This document shows, one piece after another, positions 46,213-54,824 of a stretch of 64,000 bases of DNA. Within the stretch, counting starts at the first letter, position 1, and each line of letters opens with the position of its first letter. The notes below the pieces were generated by a model that was not told the origin of the DNA, ran no database searches, and was given only the letters and a program-made list of their open reading frames with translations. The translations under genes were made by a program, and so were the position numbers. The DNA is from Cytobacillus oceanisediminis (GTDB lineage: Bacteria > Bacillota > Bacilli > Bacillales > Cytobacillaceae): the NCBI RefSeq assembly GCF_004366035.1, contig NZ_SOEE01000004.1, positions 258,007 through 322,006 on the forward strand, in the 5' to 3' direction.

Positions 46213-46812
46213 ATGACAGCTTTTCTATTAGCTATTAGCCTGCTGCTGAATATTGTAGCGTTTTTAGCCATTATTTTGCTGTTTCTGCGTCAGAATAAGT
46301 TAATGGAAGCAGAGAAAAACCAGGAAAAAGTGCTTGTTGAAATGGAAGACGTCATATCTTCTTACCTTATTCAAATGAAGGAAGAAAACGATGACTTTAT
46401 TAACAAATTTTCGCAGATAAATGCTAAAAATCAATCATCTGAAAAAGAAAAAAGTATCCGGCTAAATACGGAAAGAAAAAATGCTGAAAATACAGCTGAT
46501 TCTGATGAGAAATCATTGCGATTTGCCAGAACATCCGTCTACCAGGCATCTAAAGCATACAAAAAGAATTTAAGGGCTTCAGAGGAAGAGATGAATGAAC
46601 CAGAAGGTTTAGTATCTTTAAAGGAAACTGAATCTCTAACGCAATCAGATAGCAGTCAGAGTGCTAAAGCAGAGAACACCTTATCAATAGAAGATCAAGT
46701 GTTTATGATGAAAAAACAGGGACTGAATGTGGAGGATATTGCAAAAAAATTAGGAAAAGGGAAGACAGAAATCGAGTTAATGCTTAAATTTCGTCAAAAT
46801 CAGCAAGAATAG
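46213..46812 (+). CDS. swrB: Swarming motility protein SwrB (YlxL)
   Basis: SwrB promotes completion of the flagellar export apparatus and sigma-D activity in B. subtilis. The 199-residue protein has an N-terminal membrane anchor (about 3-26, FLLAISLLLNIVAFLAIILLF), a long charged middle that is poorly conserved, and a C-terminal helix-turn-helix-like motif, MKKQGLNVEDIAKKLGKGKTEIELMLKF, quoted in part as VEDIAKKLGKGKTEIELML. AGAGGG precedes the ATG. It is the last gene of the fla/che operon. Confidence 0.88.
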   Translation: MTAFLLAISLLLNIVAFLAIILLFLRQNKLMEAEKNQEKVLVEMEDVISSYLIQMKEENDDFINKFSQINAKNQSSEKEKSIRLNTERKNAENTADSDEKSLRFARTSVYQASKAYKKNLRASEEEMNEPEGLVSLKETESLTQSDSSQSAKAENTLSIEDQVFMMKKQGLNVEDIAKKLGKGKTEIELMLKFRQNQQE

Positions 46813-46813
46813 C

Positions 46814-46842
46814 TTGATTGTGAAAAACACTTATGCTATATT
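46814..46842 (+). promoter_or_regulatory. Promoter of rpsB
   Basis: -35 TTGATT (46814-46819), 17-nt spacer and -10 TATATT (46837-46842) with an upstream TG. It begins within a few bases of the swrB stop codon and separates the flagellar operon from the translation genes. Confidence 0.75.
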
Positions 46843-46911
46843 AACAAATGGTGTTAATACACACGCTTATGGATTTAGCCGGATGGTGCTGTTCAAATGC
46901 AGTTGCCGGCT
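46841..46911 (+). promoter_or_regulatory. Structured rpsB leader
   Basis: A perfect inverted repeat, TTAACA/TGTTAA (46841-46846 and 46852-46857), overlaps the expected transcription start. Further down AGCCGG (46877-46882) pairs with CCGGCT (46906-46911), with an inner CTG/CAG stem. Such a leader could bind S2 for feedback control, a mechanism known for rpsB in other bacteria; this is inference. Confidence 0.45.
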
Positions 46912-46947
46912 GAAAATGATATGGGCGGAGGAAATAAAAACCATTAG

Positions 46948-47661
<714 letters not shown>

Positions 47662-47663
47662 TA

Positions 47664-47697
47664 GAAAAGCGGAGGCGCCTTGGAGCGCTGGAGCTCT
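47664..47697 (+). repeat. Compact copy of family A repeat after rpsB
   Basis: GAAAAGCGGAGGCGCCTTGG joins directly to GAGCGCTGGAGCT, i.e. the two ends of the family A element seen at 52115-52193 and 62154-62286 with the interior removed. The sequence forms part of the rpsB terminator. Confidence 0.6.
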
Positions 47698-47721
47698 ACT
47701 GCTCTAAGGTGCTTTTTTCTT
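47675..47721 (+). terminator. First rpsB terminator
   Basis: GCGCCTTGGAGC (47675-47686) pairs along its full 12 bases with GCTCTAAGGTGC (47701-47712), including two wobble pairs, and is followed by TTTTTTCTT. Confidence 0.88.
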
Positions 47722-47731
47722 GATTTAAAAG

Positions 47732-47768
47732 AAGGTGATAAGAGGGAGCACCCTTTATCACCTTTTTT
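47732..47768 (+). terminator. Second, tandem rpsB terminator
   Basis: AAGGTGATAAGAGGG (47732-47746) pairs with CCCTTTATCACCTT (47751-47764), with one bulged base and loop AGCA, followed by a T-run to 47768. Confidence 0.87.
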
Positions 47769-47851
47769 TAAAGAAAAGGCAATGTTTAGTTTTCTATACA
47801 GCTTTAAATGGTAAAGATATTATTACATAACTCATTAAGGAGGATCTCATA

Positions 47852-48733
47852 ATGGCAATTACTGCTCAAATGGTTAAAGAACTTCGTGAAAAAACAGGCG
47901 CAGGCATGATGGACTGTAAAAAAGCACTTCAGGAAACTGAAGGTGATATGGAAAAAGCAATCGACTTCCTTCGTGAAAAAGGAATCGCTAAAGCTGCTAA
48001 GAAAGGTGACCGTATTGCTGCAGAAGGTCTTACTTCTGTTAAAGTAGACGGAAACGAAGCTGTTATCCTTGAAGTAAACTCTGAAACAGATTTCGTTGCT
48101 AAGAACGAAGGGTTCCAAACTCTTGTTAAAGAAATCGCAGAACATTTGCTTTCTGTAAAGCCGGCTTCTGTTGAAGAAGCTGCTGGCCAGACAATGGCAA
48201 ACGGTGCAACTCTAGAATCTCACATCAACAGTGCGATTGCTAAAATCGGAGAAAAGCTTTCTCTTCGCCGCTTCGAAATCAAAACAAAAACTGACAGCGA
48301 TGCTTTCGGTGCTTACCTTCACATGGGCGGACGCATTGGTGTGCTAACAGTTCTTGAAGGAACAACTGACGAAGATGCAGCGAAAGATGTTGCAATGCAT
48401 ATTGCTGCCCTAAACCCTAAATATGTATCTCGTGATGAAGTATCACAGGATGAGGTAGAGCGCGAGCGTCAAGTATTGACTCAGCAAGCTCTTAACGAAG
48501 GCAAGCCTGAGAATATCGTTGCTAAGATGGTTGAAGGACGCCTTGGCAAATATTTCGAAGATGTGTGCGTAAACGACCAGGCTTTTGTTAAAAACCCTGA
48601 TCAAAAGGTAGGCAAATTCGTTGAATCTAAAGGCGGAAAAATCCGTGAGTTCGTTCGCTACGAAGTTGGAGAAGGCATTGAAAAGCGTGAAGACAACTTT
48701 GCTGAAGAAGTAATGAACCAAGTTAAGAAGTAA
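47852..48733 (+). CDS. tsf: Elongation factor Ts
   Basis: EF-Ts recycles EF-Tu by exchanging GDP for GTP. The 293-residue protein has the N-terminal UBA-like domain ending in the signature [19 protein letters not shown], then [15 protein letters not shown] near 70, and two core repeats. An SD (AAGGAGG) precedes the ATG. A strong terminator follows, so tsf appears to be transcribed alone or with read-through from rpsB. Confidence 0.98.
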   Translation: MAITAQMVKELREKTGAGMMDCKKALQETEGDMEKAIDFLREKGIAKAAKKGDRIAAEGLTSVKVDGNEAVILEVNSETDFVAKNEGFQTLVKEIAEHLLSVKPASVEEAAGQTMANGATLESHINSAIAKIGEKLSLRRFEIKTKTDSDAFGAYLHMGGRIGVLTVLEGTTDEDAAKDVAMHIAALNPKYVSRDEVSQDEVERERQVLTQQALNEGKPENIVAKMVEGRLGKYFEDVCVNDQAFVKNPDQKVGKFVESKGGKIREFVRYEVGEGIEKREDNFAEEVMNQVKK

Positions 48734-48764
48734 TTTTTAAATATTAATTAATTCAGCTATGATT

Positions 48765-48793
48765 CAGGGAACACTTTGTGTTCCCTGTTTTTC
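48765..48793 (+). terminator. Terminator of tsf
   Basis: CAGGGAACAC (48765-48774) and GTGTTCCCTG (48778-48787) form a perfect 10-bp stem with a TTT loop, followed by TTTTTC. Confidence 0.93.
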
Positions 48794-48852
48794 AAGAATG
48801 AGATAAAATTAAAAAGCAATGGTGAGTTTTTATACTACATATGGAGGTTCTT

Positions 48853-49578
48853 ATGAGCAGCCCTAAATACAAACGCGTGGTCTTGAAATTAAGTGGAGAA
48901 GCTTTAGCAGGAGAGCAAGGTTTCGGAATTAATCCTTCAGTGATTAAATCAATTGCTGCACAAGTTAAGGATCTGGCCGCATTAGATGTTGAGGTTGCTG
49001 TCGTTGTCGGCGGCGGAAACATCTGGCGCGGAAAGATCGGAGAAGAAATGGGTATGGACAGGGCAAATGCCGACTATATGGGAATGCTTGCTACTGTCAT
49101 GAACTCATTGGCGCTGCAGGATAGCCTCGAGAATCTCGGTGTGGAGACTAGAGTTCAAACCTCAATAGAGATGAGGCAGGTCGCTGAGCCGTACATCCGC
49201 AGAAGAGCCATCCGCCATCTTGAGAAAAAGCGGGTTGTGATCTTTGCTGCAGGAACCGGAAATCCTTACTTCTCTACTGATACAACTGCAGCATTGCGAG
49301 CTGCGGAAATTGAAGCAGAAGTAATTCTTATGGCGAAAAACAATGTGGATGGCGTCTATTCAGCTGACCCTCGCATTGATAAAAATGCTAAAAAATATGA
49401 TGAGCTTTCCTATCTTGATGTTTTGAAAGAAGGATTGGCTGTCATGGATTCTACAGCTTCATCTTTATGCATGGATAACAACATTCCATTAATTGTGTTC
49501 TCAATTATGGAAAAAGGCAATATTAACCGCGCCGTAATGGGTGAAACAATCGGAACAATCGTCAGGGGGAAAAAATAA
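48853..49578 (+). CDS. pyrH: UMP kinase
   Basis: PyrH phosphorylates UMP to UDP, and in bacteria belongs to the amino-acid-kinase fold. The 241-residue protein has [16 protein letters not shown] near 10, the glycine-rich [11 protein letters not shown] near 50 and [16 protein letters not shown] near 140. The ATG at 48853 follows GGAGG by five nt; an ATG at 48841 overlaps that SD. frr overlaps the stop by one base (TAATG). A weak promoter (TATACT at 48831-48836) may lie just upstream. Confidence 0.97.
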   Translation: MSSPKYKRVVLKLSGEALAGEQGFGINPSVIKSIAAQVKDLAALDVEVAVVVGGGNIWRGKIGEEMGMDRANADYMGMLATVMNSLALQDSLENLGVETRVQTSIEMRQVAEPYIRRRAIRHLEKKRVVIFAAGTGNPYFSTDTTAALRAAEIEAEVILMAKNNVDGVYSADPRIDKNAKKYDELSYLDVLKEGLAVMDSTASSLCMDNNIPLIVFSIMEKGNINRAVMGETIGTIVRGKK

Positions 49579-50135
49579 TGCCGAAACAAGTTATTGCAGA
49601 TGCAAAAGAAAGAATGACCAAAGCAATTTCAGCTTACACAAGGGAGCTTGCGAGCATCCGAGCAGGTAAAGCAAATGCTTCATTGCTTGATCGCATTACT
49701 GTTGATTACTATGGTGCGCCGACTCCTGTAAATCAGCTAGCCGGGGTGTCTGCTCCAGAAGCGCGCCTTTTAGTCGTTACTCCTTATGACAAATCCATTC
49801 TTGGAGAAATTGAAAAAGCCATCCTTAAATCTGATATCGGCTTAAATCCGTCTAATGACGGCAGTGTTATCAGATTGGCTATTCCTCAGCTTACTGAAGA
49901 ACGCCGCAGAGAGCTCGTGAAGGTTGTCAAAAAAGAATCGGAAGACGCAAAAGTTGCTATCCGCAATGTTCGCCGCGATGCCAATGATGACCTTAAAAAG
50001 CTTGAAAAAAATGGAGATATTACAGAAGATGACCTTCGCGGTTTTTCTGATGACATTCAAAAACTTACTGATGATCACATCAGTAAGATTGACGAATTAA
50101 CAAAAGAAAAAGAGAAAGAAATTCTTGCAGTTTAA
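49578..50135 (+). CDS. frr: Ribosome recycling factor
   Basis: RRF splits post-termination ribosomes together with EF-G. The 185-residue protein mimics tRNA with a three-helix bundle; signatures are [20 protein letters not shown] near 20 and [20 protein letters not shown] near 92. Translation is coupled to pyrH through a TAATG junction. A strong terminator follows. Confidence 0.98.
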   Translation: MPKQVIADAKERMTKAISAYTRELASIRAGKANASLLDRITVDYYGAPTPVNQLAGVSAPEARLLVVTPYDKSILGEIEKAILKSDIGLNPSNDGSVIRLAIPQLTEERRRELVKVVKKESEDAKVAIRNVRRDANDDLKKLEKNGDITEDDLRGFSDDIQKLTDDHISKIDELTKEKEKEILAV

Positions 50136-50148
50136 TGACTCTATACTG

Positions 50149-50178
50149 AGAACCCTCTATCAATAGGGGGTTCTTTTA
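50149..50178 (+). terminator. Terminator of pyrH-frr
   Basis: AGAACCCTCTAT (50149-50160) pairs with ATAGGGGGTTCT (50163-50174), one wobble, then TTTTACTCTTT. Confidence 0.9.
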
Positions 50179-50284
50179 CTCTTTGGGAGCTGCATAAACA
50201 GATTGTGTATTTGCACGCTGACTTCGCTGAAATATGCATAGAAGCCAGTATTCCTATCCTGAATTTAGTTTCTGGTAACATACT

Positions 50285-50375
50285 TTTTTAGAGATATATT
50301 TTTTTATTTTTGGTATGATATTATCATGCGGAAAGAGGCAATATCATAATTTACCATTAGAATAATCTCTAAAAG
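50285..50375. repeat. Nested inverted-repeat element before uppS
   Basis: Outer arms TTTTAGAGAT (50286-50295) and ATCTCTAAAA (50365-50374) and inner arms TATGATATT (50314-50322) and AATATCATA (50340-50348) are all perfect. The spacing between outer and inner arms is nearly equal on the two sides (18 and 16 nt). The pentamer ATACT stands directly outside both ends (50280-50284 and 50376-50380), as a target-site duplication would. Confidence 0.5.
50311..50319 (+). promoter_or_regulatory. Extended -10 of uppS promoter
   Basis: TGGTATGAT (TGn plus TATGAT, 50314-50319). No good -35 is visible upstream, but extended -10 promoters can do without. The box lies inside the inner arm of the inverted repeat. 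Confidence 0.5.
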
Positions 50376-50483
50376 ATACTATGAATGAATATCAGCTATC
50401 AATCATCTGGGATAAAGCCCCTGCTGATTGAAGTTTCACTTATCTTTTATCGGAGGATTAACCTATTTTAAAGGAGCAGACTT

Positions 50484-51263
50484 ATGTTTGATAAAATGAA
50501 GTTATGGAAGTCCCAAAACAGTTCTTCCGATCTCCGAGAGAGAGTTGAAAAAATAAAAGAATTGCAAATTCCTGAGCATGTGGCCATCATTATGGATGGA
50601 AATGGAAGATGGGCAAAAAAAAGAGCTCTTCCAAGAGTTGCCGGCCATCATGAGGGAATGAAGGTTGTCCGAAAAATCACTAGATTTGCAAGCGATATTG
50701 GAGTAAAGACCTTAACTCTATATGCATTCTCTACTGAAAATTGGAAAAGGCCAAAAATGGAAGTGGACTTTCTTATGAAACTGCCTGAGGAATTTCTGGG
50801 AACTTTCCTGCCAGAGCTGGTAGAAGAGAATGTGCAAGTAAGAATGATTGGTTATTTTGATCACTTGCCTGCTCATACCAGAAATGCAGTTTCCAAAGCG
50901 ATGGAAGAGACAAAAAATAACACGGGCCTGGTGTTGAACTTTGCACTTAATTATGGAAGCAGAGCCGAAATACTAGAAGCTGTCAAGCATGTCTTAAATG
51001 ATTGCAAAAGTGGTATAATGGATGAAAATGAATTGAATGAAGAAAAATTCTCATCCTACCTCATGACGGGCGGACTGCAGGATCCTGATCTGCTGATTCG
51101 TACAAGTGGTGAAATCAGATTAAGCAATTTTATGCTTTGGCAGCTTGCTTATACAGAATTCTGGTTTACGGATGTATTGTGGCCGGATTTTAATGAAGAG
51201 CAAATGCTCGAAGCAATCGAAGTATTCCAAAGCCGCCAAAGGCGTTTTGGGGGAGTACAATAA
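50484..51263 (+). CDS. uppS: Undecaprenyl diphosphate synthase (cis-prenyltransferase)
   Basis: UppS makes the C55 lipid carrier for cell-wall synthesis from farnesyl-PP and isopentenyl-PP. The 259-residue protein has the diagnostic IIMDGNGRWAKKRALPRVAG (Asp and HEGM following), FSTENWKRP near 90, and LLIRTSGEIRLSNFMLWQLA near 200. AAAGGAG precedes the ATG. It opens the uppS-cdsA-dxr-rasP-proS series. Confidence 0.98.
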   Translation: MFDKMKLWKSQNSSSDLRERVEKIKELQIPEHVAIIMDGNGRWAKKRALPRVAGHHEGMKVVRKITRFASDIGVKTLTLYAFSTENWKRPKMEVDFLMKLPEEFLGTFLPELVEENVQVRMIGYFDHLPAHTRNAVSKAMEETKNNTGLVLNFALNYGSRAEILEAVKHVLNDCKSGIMDENELNEEKFSSYLMTGGLQDPDLLIRTSGEIRLSNFMLWQLAYTEFWFTDVLWPDFNEEQMLEAIEVFQSRQRRFGGVQ

Positions 51264-51280
51264 AGGTGTTGAAAAATTGA

Positions 51281-52075
51281 ATGAAGCAGCGTATTATCAC
51301 AGCAATTATATTTGGTGCAGTCCTCCTGCCAGTCATTATATATGGAGGCATGCCAATCATCATCCTGGCATACTTGCTGGCATCAATTGCACTTTATGAA
51401 TTATTGAAAATGAGGAATTTAAGTTTATTCTCGATTCCAGGCATTATTTCTTTACTATTATTGTGGATTTTCCTTTTGCCTAAAGAATTTCAGTCAATCC
51501 TGGATGATTTGAATTATACAAAAATTGAGGTAGCTCTTTTTGGGGTACTTCTTTTCCTAACGTATACTGTTGCAGCAAAAAATAAATTTAATTTTGATGA
51601 TGTGGCTTTTTCGATTATGTCTACTTTATATGTTGGCATTGGGTTTTACTATTTTATGGAGACCCGCTTCGCAGATCAGGGTCTGACATATCTCTTTTTT
51701 GCATTATTTCTTATTTGGGCAACAGATTCAGGTGCCTACTTCATAGGGAAAGCAATGGGGAAGAAAAAGCTTTGGCCTGAAATCAGCCCGAATAAGACTG
51801 TGGAAGGGTCAATTGGTGGTGTAGTCTGTGCTCTTGCCGTGGCGGCATTATTTATACTCTTCACAGATATTGATGAGTCCATGCTGGGATTATTAGTGAT
51901 TACAGCAATCTTGTCAGTGTTCGGGCAAATAGGGGATTTAGTGGAATCAGCATTAAAGCGTCATTATAATGTAAAAGACTCTGGAAATATTCTGCCTGGT
52001 CATGGCGGGATTCTGGACCGCTTTGACAGCTTATTATTTGTCCTGCCATTGCTCCACTTTTTTCACTTGCTGTAA
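51281..52075 (+). CDS. cdsA: Phosphatidate cytidylyltransferase CdsA
   Basis: CdsA makes CDP-diacylglycerol, the common precursor of bacterial phospholipids. The 264-residue membrane protein has several hydrophobic segments and the family signature near the C-terminus, GQIGDLVESALKRHYNVKDSG, followed by LPGHGGILDRFDSLLF with metal-binding acidic residues. An SD (AAAGGTG) precedes the ATG 17 nt after uppS. Confidence 0.97.
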   Translation: MKQRIITAIIFGAVLLPVIIYGGMPIIILAYLLASIALYELLKMRNLSLFSIPGIISLLLLWIFLLPKEFQSILDDLNYTKIEVALFGVLLFLTYTVAAKNKFNFDDVAFSIMSTLYVGIGFYYFMETRFADQGLTYLFFALFLIWATDSGAYFIGKAMGKKKLWPEISPNKTVEGSIGGVVCALAVAALFILFTDIDESMLGLLVITAILSVFGQIGDLVESALKRHYNVKDSGNILPGHGGILDRFDSLLFVLPLLHFFHLL

Positions 52076-52114
52076 GCTGATGGCCAAAGAATAGTGCACA
52101 TTTGAATAATAGAT

Positions 52115-52193
52115 AACTGTCTAGCTCCAGCGCCTGTCCCCTAGTGGTATTAAACCGATATTAGGGGGTGGGCAAGGCGCTTCCGCTTTTCTT
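52115..52193 (-). repeat. Family A intergenic repeat between cdsA and dxr
   Basis: Read on the minus strand it begins AAGAAAAGCGGAAGCGCC and ends GGCGCTGGAGCTAGACAG, identical at both ends to the copy at 62154-62286. The inner part is shorter (79 nt total). AGCGCC and GGCGCT can pair, giving a hairpin. The dxr SD follows at once. Confidence 0.85.
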
Positions 52194-52206
52194 ATAGGAG
52201 GAGACT

Positions 52207-53349
52207 ATGAAACATATCAGTTTAATGGGTGCAACAGGGTCGATTGGGACACAGACCCTTGATATCATTAAGGAACACCCAGAGGAATTTAAGCTAGCAG
52301 CCATGTCTGCAGGCAGAAATATAGACCTTGCCCGGAAAATTATCTCTGACTTCCAGCCAGAACTTGTCTCACTATCAGAAAAAAGTTCTGCAGATATTCT
52401 TAAAGCTGAGTTTCCCGGCATAACATTTACATATGGACATGAAGGTTTGATAGAAGTAGCTGTTTATCCAAAATCTGAAATACTGGTTAATGCAGTTTTA
52501 GGCAGCGTAGGACTTGATTCCACATTGCAGGCGATTGAGGAAAAGAAGACAATCGCCATCGCAAATAAGGAAACCCTTGTGACTGCCGGCCATCTGGTCA
52601 TGGAAGCAGCAAAGCGAAACGGTGTGATGCTTCTTCCTGTAGACAGTGAACATTCAGCAATTTTTCAATCTCTGCAGGGGGAAAAAGAGAAAAATATTGA
52701 AAGGCTCCTTTTGACAGCTTCTGGAGGAAGCTTCAGAGACCGATCCCGCAAGGAATTAGAAAATGTGACAGTTGAAGAGGCGCTTAATCATCCGAATTGG
52801 TCAATGGGAGCTAAAATCACCATCGATTCTGCTACTATGATGAATAAGGGGCTTGAAGTAATTGAAGCACATTGGCTTTTCTCCATGGATTACAGTAAAA
52901 TTGACGTCCTTCTTCATAAAGAAAGCATTATCCATTCCATGGTAGAATTTCATGACAGCAGTGTAATCGCACAGCTAGGCACCCCGGATATGAGAGTACC
53001 TATTCAGTATGCTTTAACTTATCCTGACAGGCTCCCGCTCCGAACAGCAAACCGGCTGAATCTTGCTGAAATTGGCAAGCTCCATTTTGCAGAAATGGAC
53101 TTTGAACGCTTTCGCTGCCTAAAGTTTGCCTATGAAGCAGGAAAAGCTGGCGGATCAATGCCAGCTGTATTAAATGCAGCAAATGAAGCTGCTGTTGCTG
53201 CATTCTTAGATGGAAAGATTACTTTCCTGCAAATAGAAGATTTCATAGAAAGAGCACTGGGCAGCCATGACATTATCTCAAATCCAAGTCTTGATGAGAT
53301 CCAGGCAACAGATTTGGAGACAAGGAAATATGTTAACTCGCTTCTATAA
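52207..53349 (+). CDS. dxr: 1-deoxy-D-xylulose 5-phosphate reductoisomerase
   Basis: Dxr is the second enzyme of the MEP isoprenoid pathway, which feeds UppS encoded just upstream. The 380-residue protein has the NADPH motif GATGSIGT (8-15), [13 protein letters not shown] (117-129), metal ligands Asp146 and Glu148 in [10 protein letters not shown], and [15 protein letters not shown] near 215. TAGGAGGAG precedes the ATG and is contiguous with the end of the family A repeat. Confidence 0.98.
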   Translation: MKHISLMGATGSIGTQTLDIIKEHPEEFKLAAMSAGRNIDLARKIISDFQPELVSLSEKSSADILKAEFPGITFTYGHEGLIEVAVYPKSEILVNAVLGSVGLDSTLQAIEEKKTIAIANKETLVTAGHLVMEAAKRNGVMLLPVDSEHSAIFQSLQGEKEKNIERLLLTASGGSFRDRSRKELENVTVEEALNHPNWSMGAKITIDSATMMNKGLEVIEAHWLFSMDYSKIDVLLHKESIIHSMVEFHDSSVIAQLGTPDMRVPIQYALTYPDRLPLRTANRLNLAEIGKLHFAEMDFERFRCLKFAYEAGKAGGSMPAVLNAANEAAVAAFLDGKITFLQIEDFIERALGSHDIISNPSLDEIQATDLETRKYVNSLL

Positions 53350-53355
53350 GCTTGC

Positions 53356-53404
53356 GTTCAAATGGCAGTAATAAATTCAATACACTCACACAGTACATTT
53401 GAAC
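53356..53404. repeat. 9-bp inverted repeat between dxr and rasP
   Basis: GTTCAAATG (53356-53364) and CATTTGAAC (53396-53404) are exact complements around 31 nt. No U-tract follows. It occupies most of the 81-nt gap. Confidence 0.5.
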
Positions 53405-53430
53405 AACCTCTAAAAAAAGGTGGTTAAAAC

Positions 53431-54693
53431 TTGAGTACAGTAATAGCCTTTATTGTTATTTTCGGGGCACTGGTATTTTTCCATGAACTGGGACATTTAA
53501 TATTTGCAAAAAGAGCAGGAATTCTCTGCCGCGAGTTCGCTATTGGATTTGGCCCTAAAGTGTTTTCCTTTAAAAAAGATGAAACAGTTTATACCATTCG
53601 TCTATTGCCAATAGGCGGGTTTGTGCGCATGGCCGGTGAAGATCCCGAGATGGTGGAAATAAAACCTGGCTACCGTATCGGCCTGATTCTTGATGACAAC
53701 GAGGAAGTAAGCAAAATTATTTTAAACAATAAAGATAAATATCCAGATGCAAGAATAGTTGAAGTTGAAGATGCTGATATTGAGCATGCCCTTGAAATAA
53801 AAGGGTATGTTGAGGGTGAAGAGGAAGAGTCAATCCAAATTTTTAAAATCAGCCGTTCAGCTGTGCTGGTTGAGGATGGAACAGAGACGCTCATTGCCCC
53901 ATATGACCGTCAATTTGCATCAAAGACATTGGGCCAGAGAACAATGGCGATATTCGCAGGCCCTATGATGAATTTTGTTCTTGCCTTTATCGTTTTTGTT
54001 CTAATAGCCTTATTGCAGGGGATTCCAACTAATGAACCTGCACTGGGCAAACTCACCCCTGATGGTGCAGCTTATGAAGCTGGGCTTAAGGAAGGCGATT
54101 TGGTTCAAAGTGTTGATGGAGCAGAAATTTCAAGCTGGTCAGATGTGGTAGAAATCATTAGACAAAACCCAAGTGAAGAATTGGAGTTTTTGGTGGAAAG
54201 AAACGGCCAGGAACATACAATACCGGTTACTCCGAAGGTTCAGGATGTTGAAGGCGAAAAGATTGGAATCATTGGTGTATATAGTCCAATGGAGAAATCA
54301 CCTTTAAAGGCCATAACCTATGGAGCTAAGGAAACCTATTTCTGGACTAAAGAGATTTTTGTCATGCTAGGCAAGCTTGTCACTGGACAATTTTCAATCG
54401 ATGCATTATCTGGCCCGGTAGGTATTTATGTTTCAACAGATACGGTAGCCAAGTCAGGCATCTATTACTTAATGAAATGGGCAGGCATCCTAAGCATAAA
54501 TCTGGGAATTATGAACCTGCTTCCAATTCCGGCTCTTGATGGCGGAAGATTAATGTTCTTTGCTGTTGAAGCTGTAAGAGGGAAGCCGATTGACCGCCAT
54601 AAAGAGGGGATGGTCCACTTTATTGGATTTGCCCTTTTAATGCTATTAATGCTCGTGGTCACTTGGAATGATATTCAGAGATTTTTCCTGTAA
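53431..54693 (+). CDS. rasP: Site-2-type intramembrane zinc protease RasP (RseP)
   Basis: RasP cleaves membrane-anchored regulators such as anti-sigma-W factor RsiW and remnant signal peptides. The 420-residue protein has the zinc motif HELGH (18-22) inside the first membrane segment, a PDZ domain (about 190-280, with DGAAYEAGLKEGDLVQSVDG) and the second catalytic motif NLLPIPALDGGRL near 365. A TTG start at 53431 follows AGGTGG. It precedes proS with a long hairpin terminator between. Confidence 0.97.
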   Translation: MSTVIAFIVIFGALVFFHELGHLIFAKRAGILCREFAIGFGPKVFSFKKDETVYTIRLLPIGGFVRMAGEDPEMVEIKPGYRIGLILDDNEEVSKIILNNKDKYPDARIVEVEDADIEHALEIKGYVEGEEEESIQIFKISRSAVLVEDGTETLIAPYDRQFASKTLGQRTMAIFAGPMMNFVLAFIVFVLIALLQGIPTNEPALGKLTPDGAAYEAGLKEGDLVQSVDGAEISSWSDVVEIIRQNPSEELEFLVERNGQEHTIPVTPKVQDVEGEKIGIIGVYSPMEKSPLKAITYGAKETYFWTKEIFVMLGKLVTGQFSIDALSGPVGIYVSTDTVAKSGIYYLMKWAGILSINLGIMNLLPIPALDGGRLMFFAVEAVRGKPIDRHKEGMVHFIGFALLMLLMLVVTWNDIQRFFL

Positions 54694-54714
54694 AACTTAG
54701 CAGAGCTGCATGAA

Positions 54715-54780
54715 GAAGAAGGGTCTGGTCTTTAGGAAGCTATTAGCTTTTTCTGAAGACCGGGAGACCCTTCTTTTGTT
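54715..54780 (+). terminator. Long two-stage hairpin terminator between rasP and proS
   Basis: AGAAGGGTCT (54717-54726) pairs with AGACCCTTCT (54765-54774). Inside, GGTCTT pairs with AAGACC, and GAAGCTA... with TAGCTTTTTC forms an apical stem. The 3' side is followed by TTTTGTT. No T-box signature (AGGGTGGNACCGCG) is present, so it is read as a terminator rather than a tRNA-sensing leader. Confidence 0.83.
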
Positions 54781-54824
54781 GAGAAAGCAGATTCAATACA
54801 TATTTTTAATTGAGGTGCAAATAA

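Larger units (their letters stand above)
50179..50483. other. Intergenic region frr-uppS
   Basis: 305 nt without a gene. It holds a nested inverted repeat (50285-50375) that also contains the likely uppS promoter. The remainder, about 100 nt on each side, shows no clear structure. Confidence 0.6.

Noticed and set aside
54694..54824. T-box leader for proS
   Set aside because: The large hairpin lacks the T-box sequence and a specifier loop; it fits a terminator for rasP.
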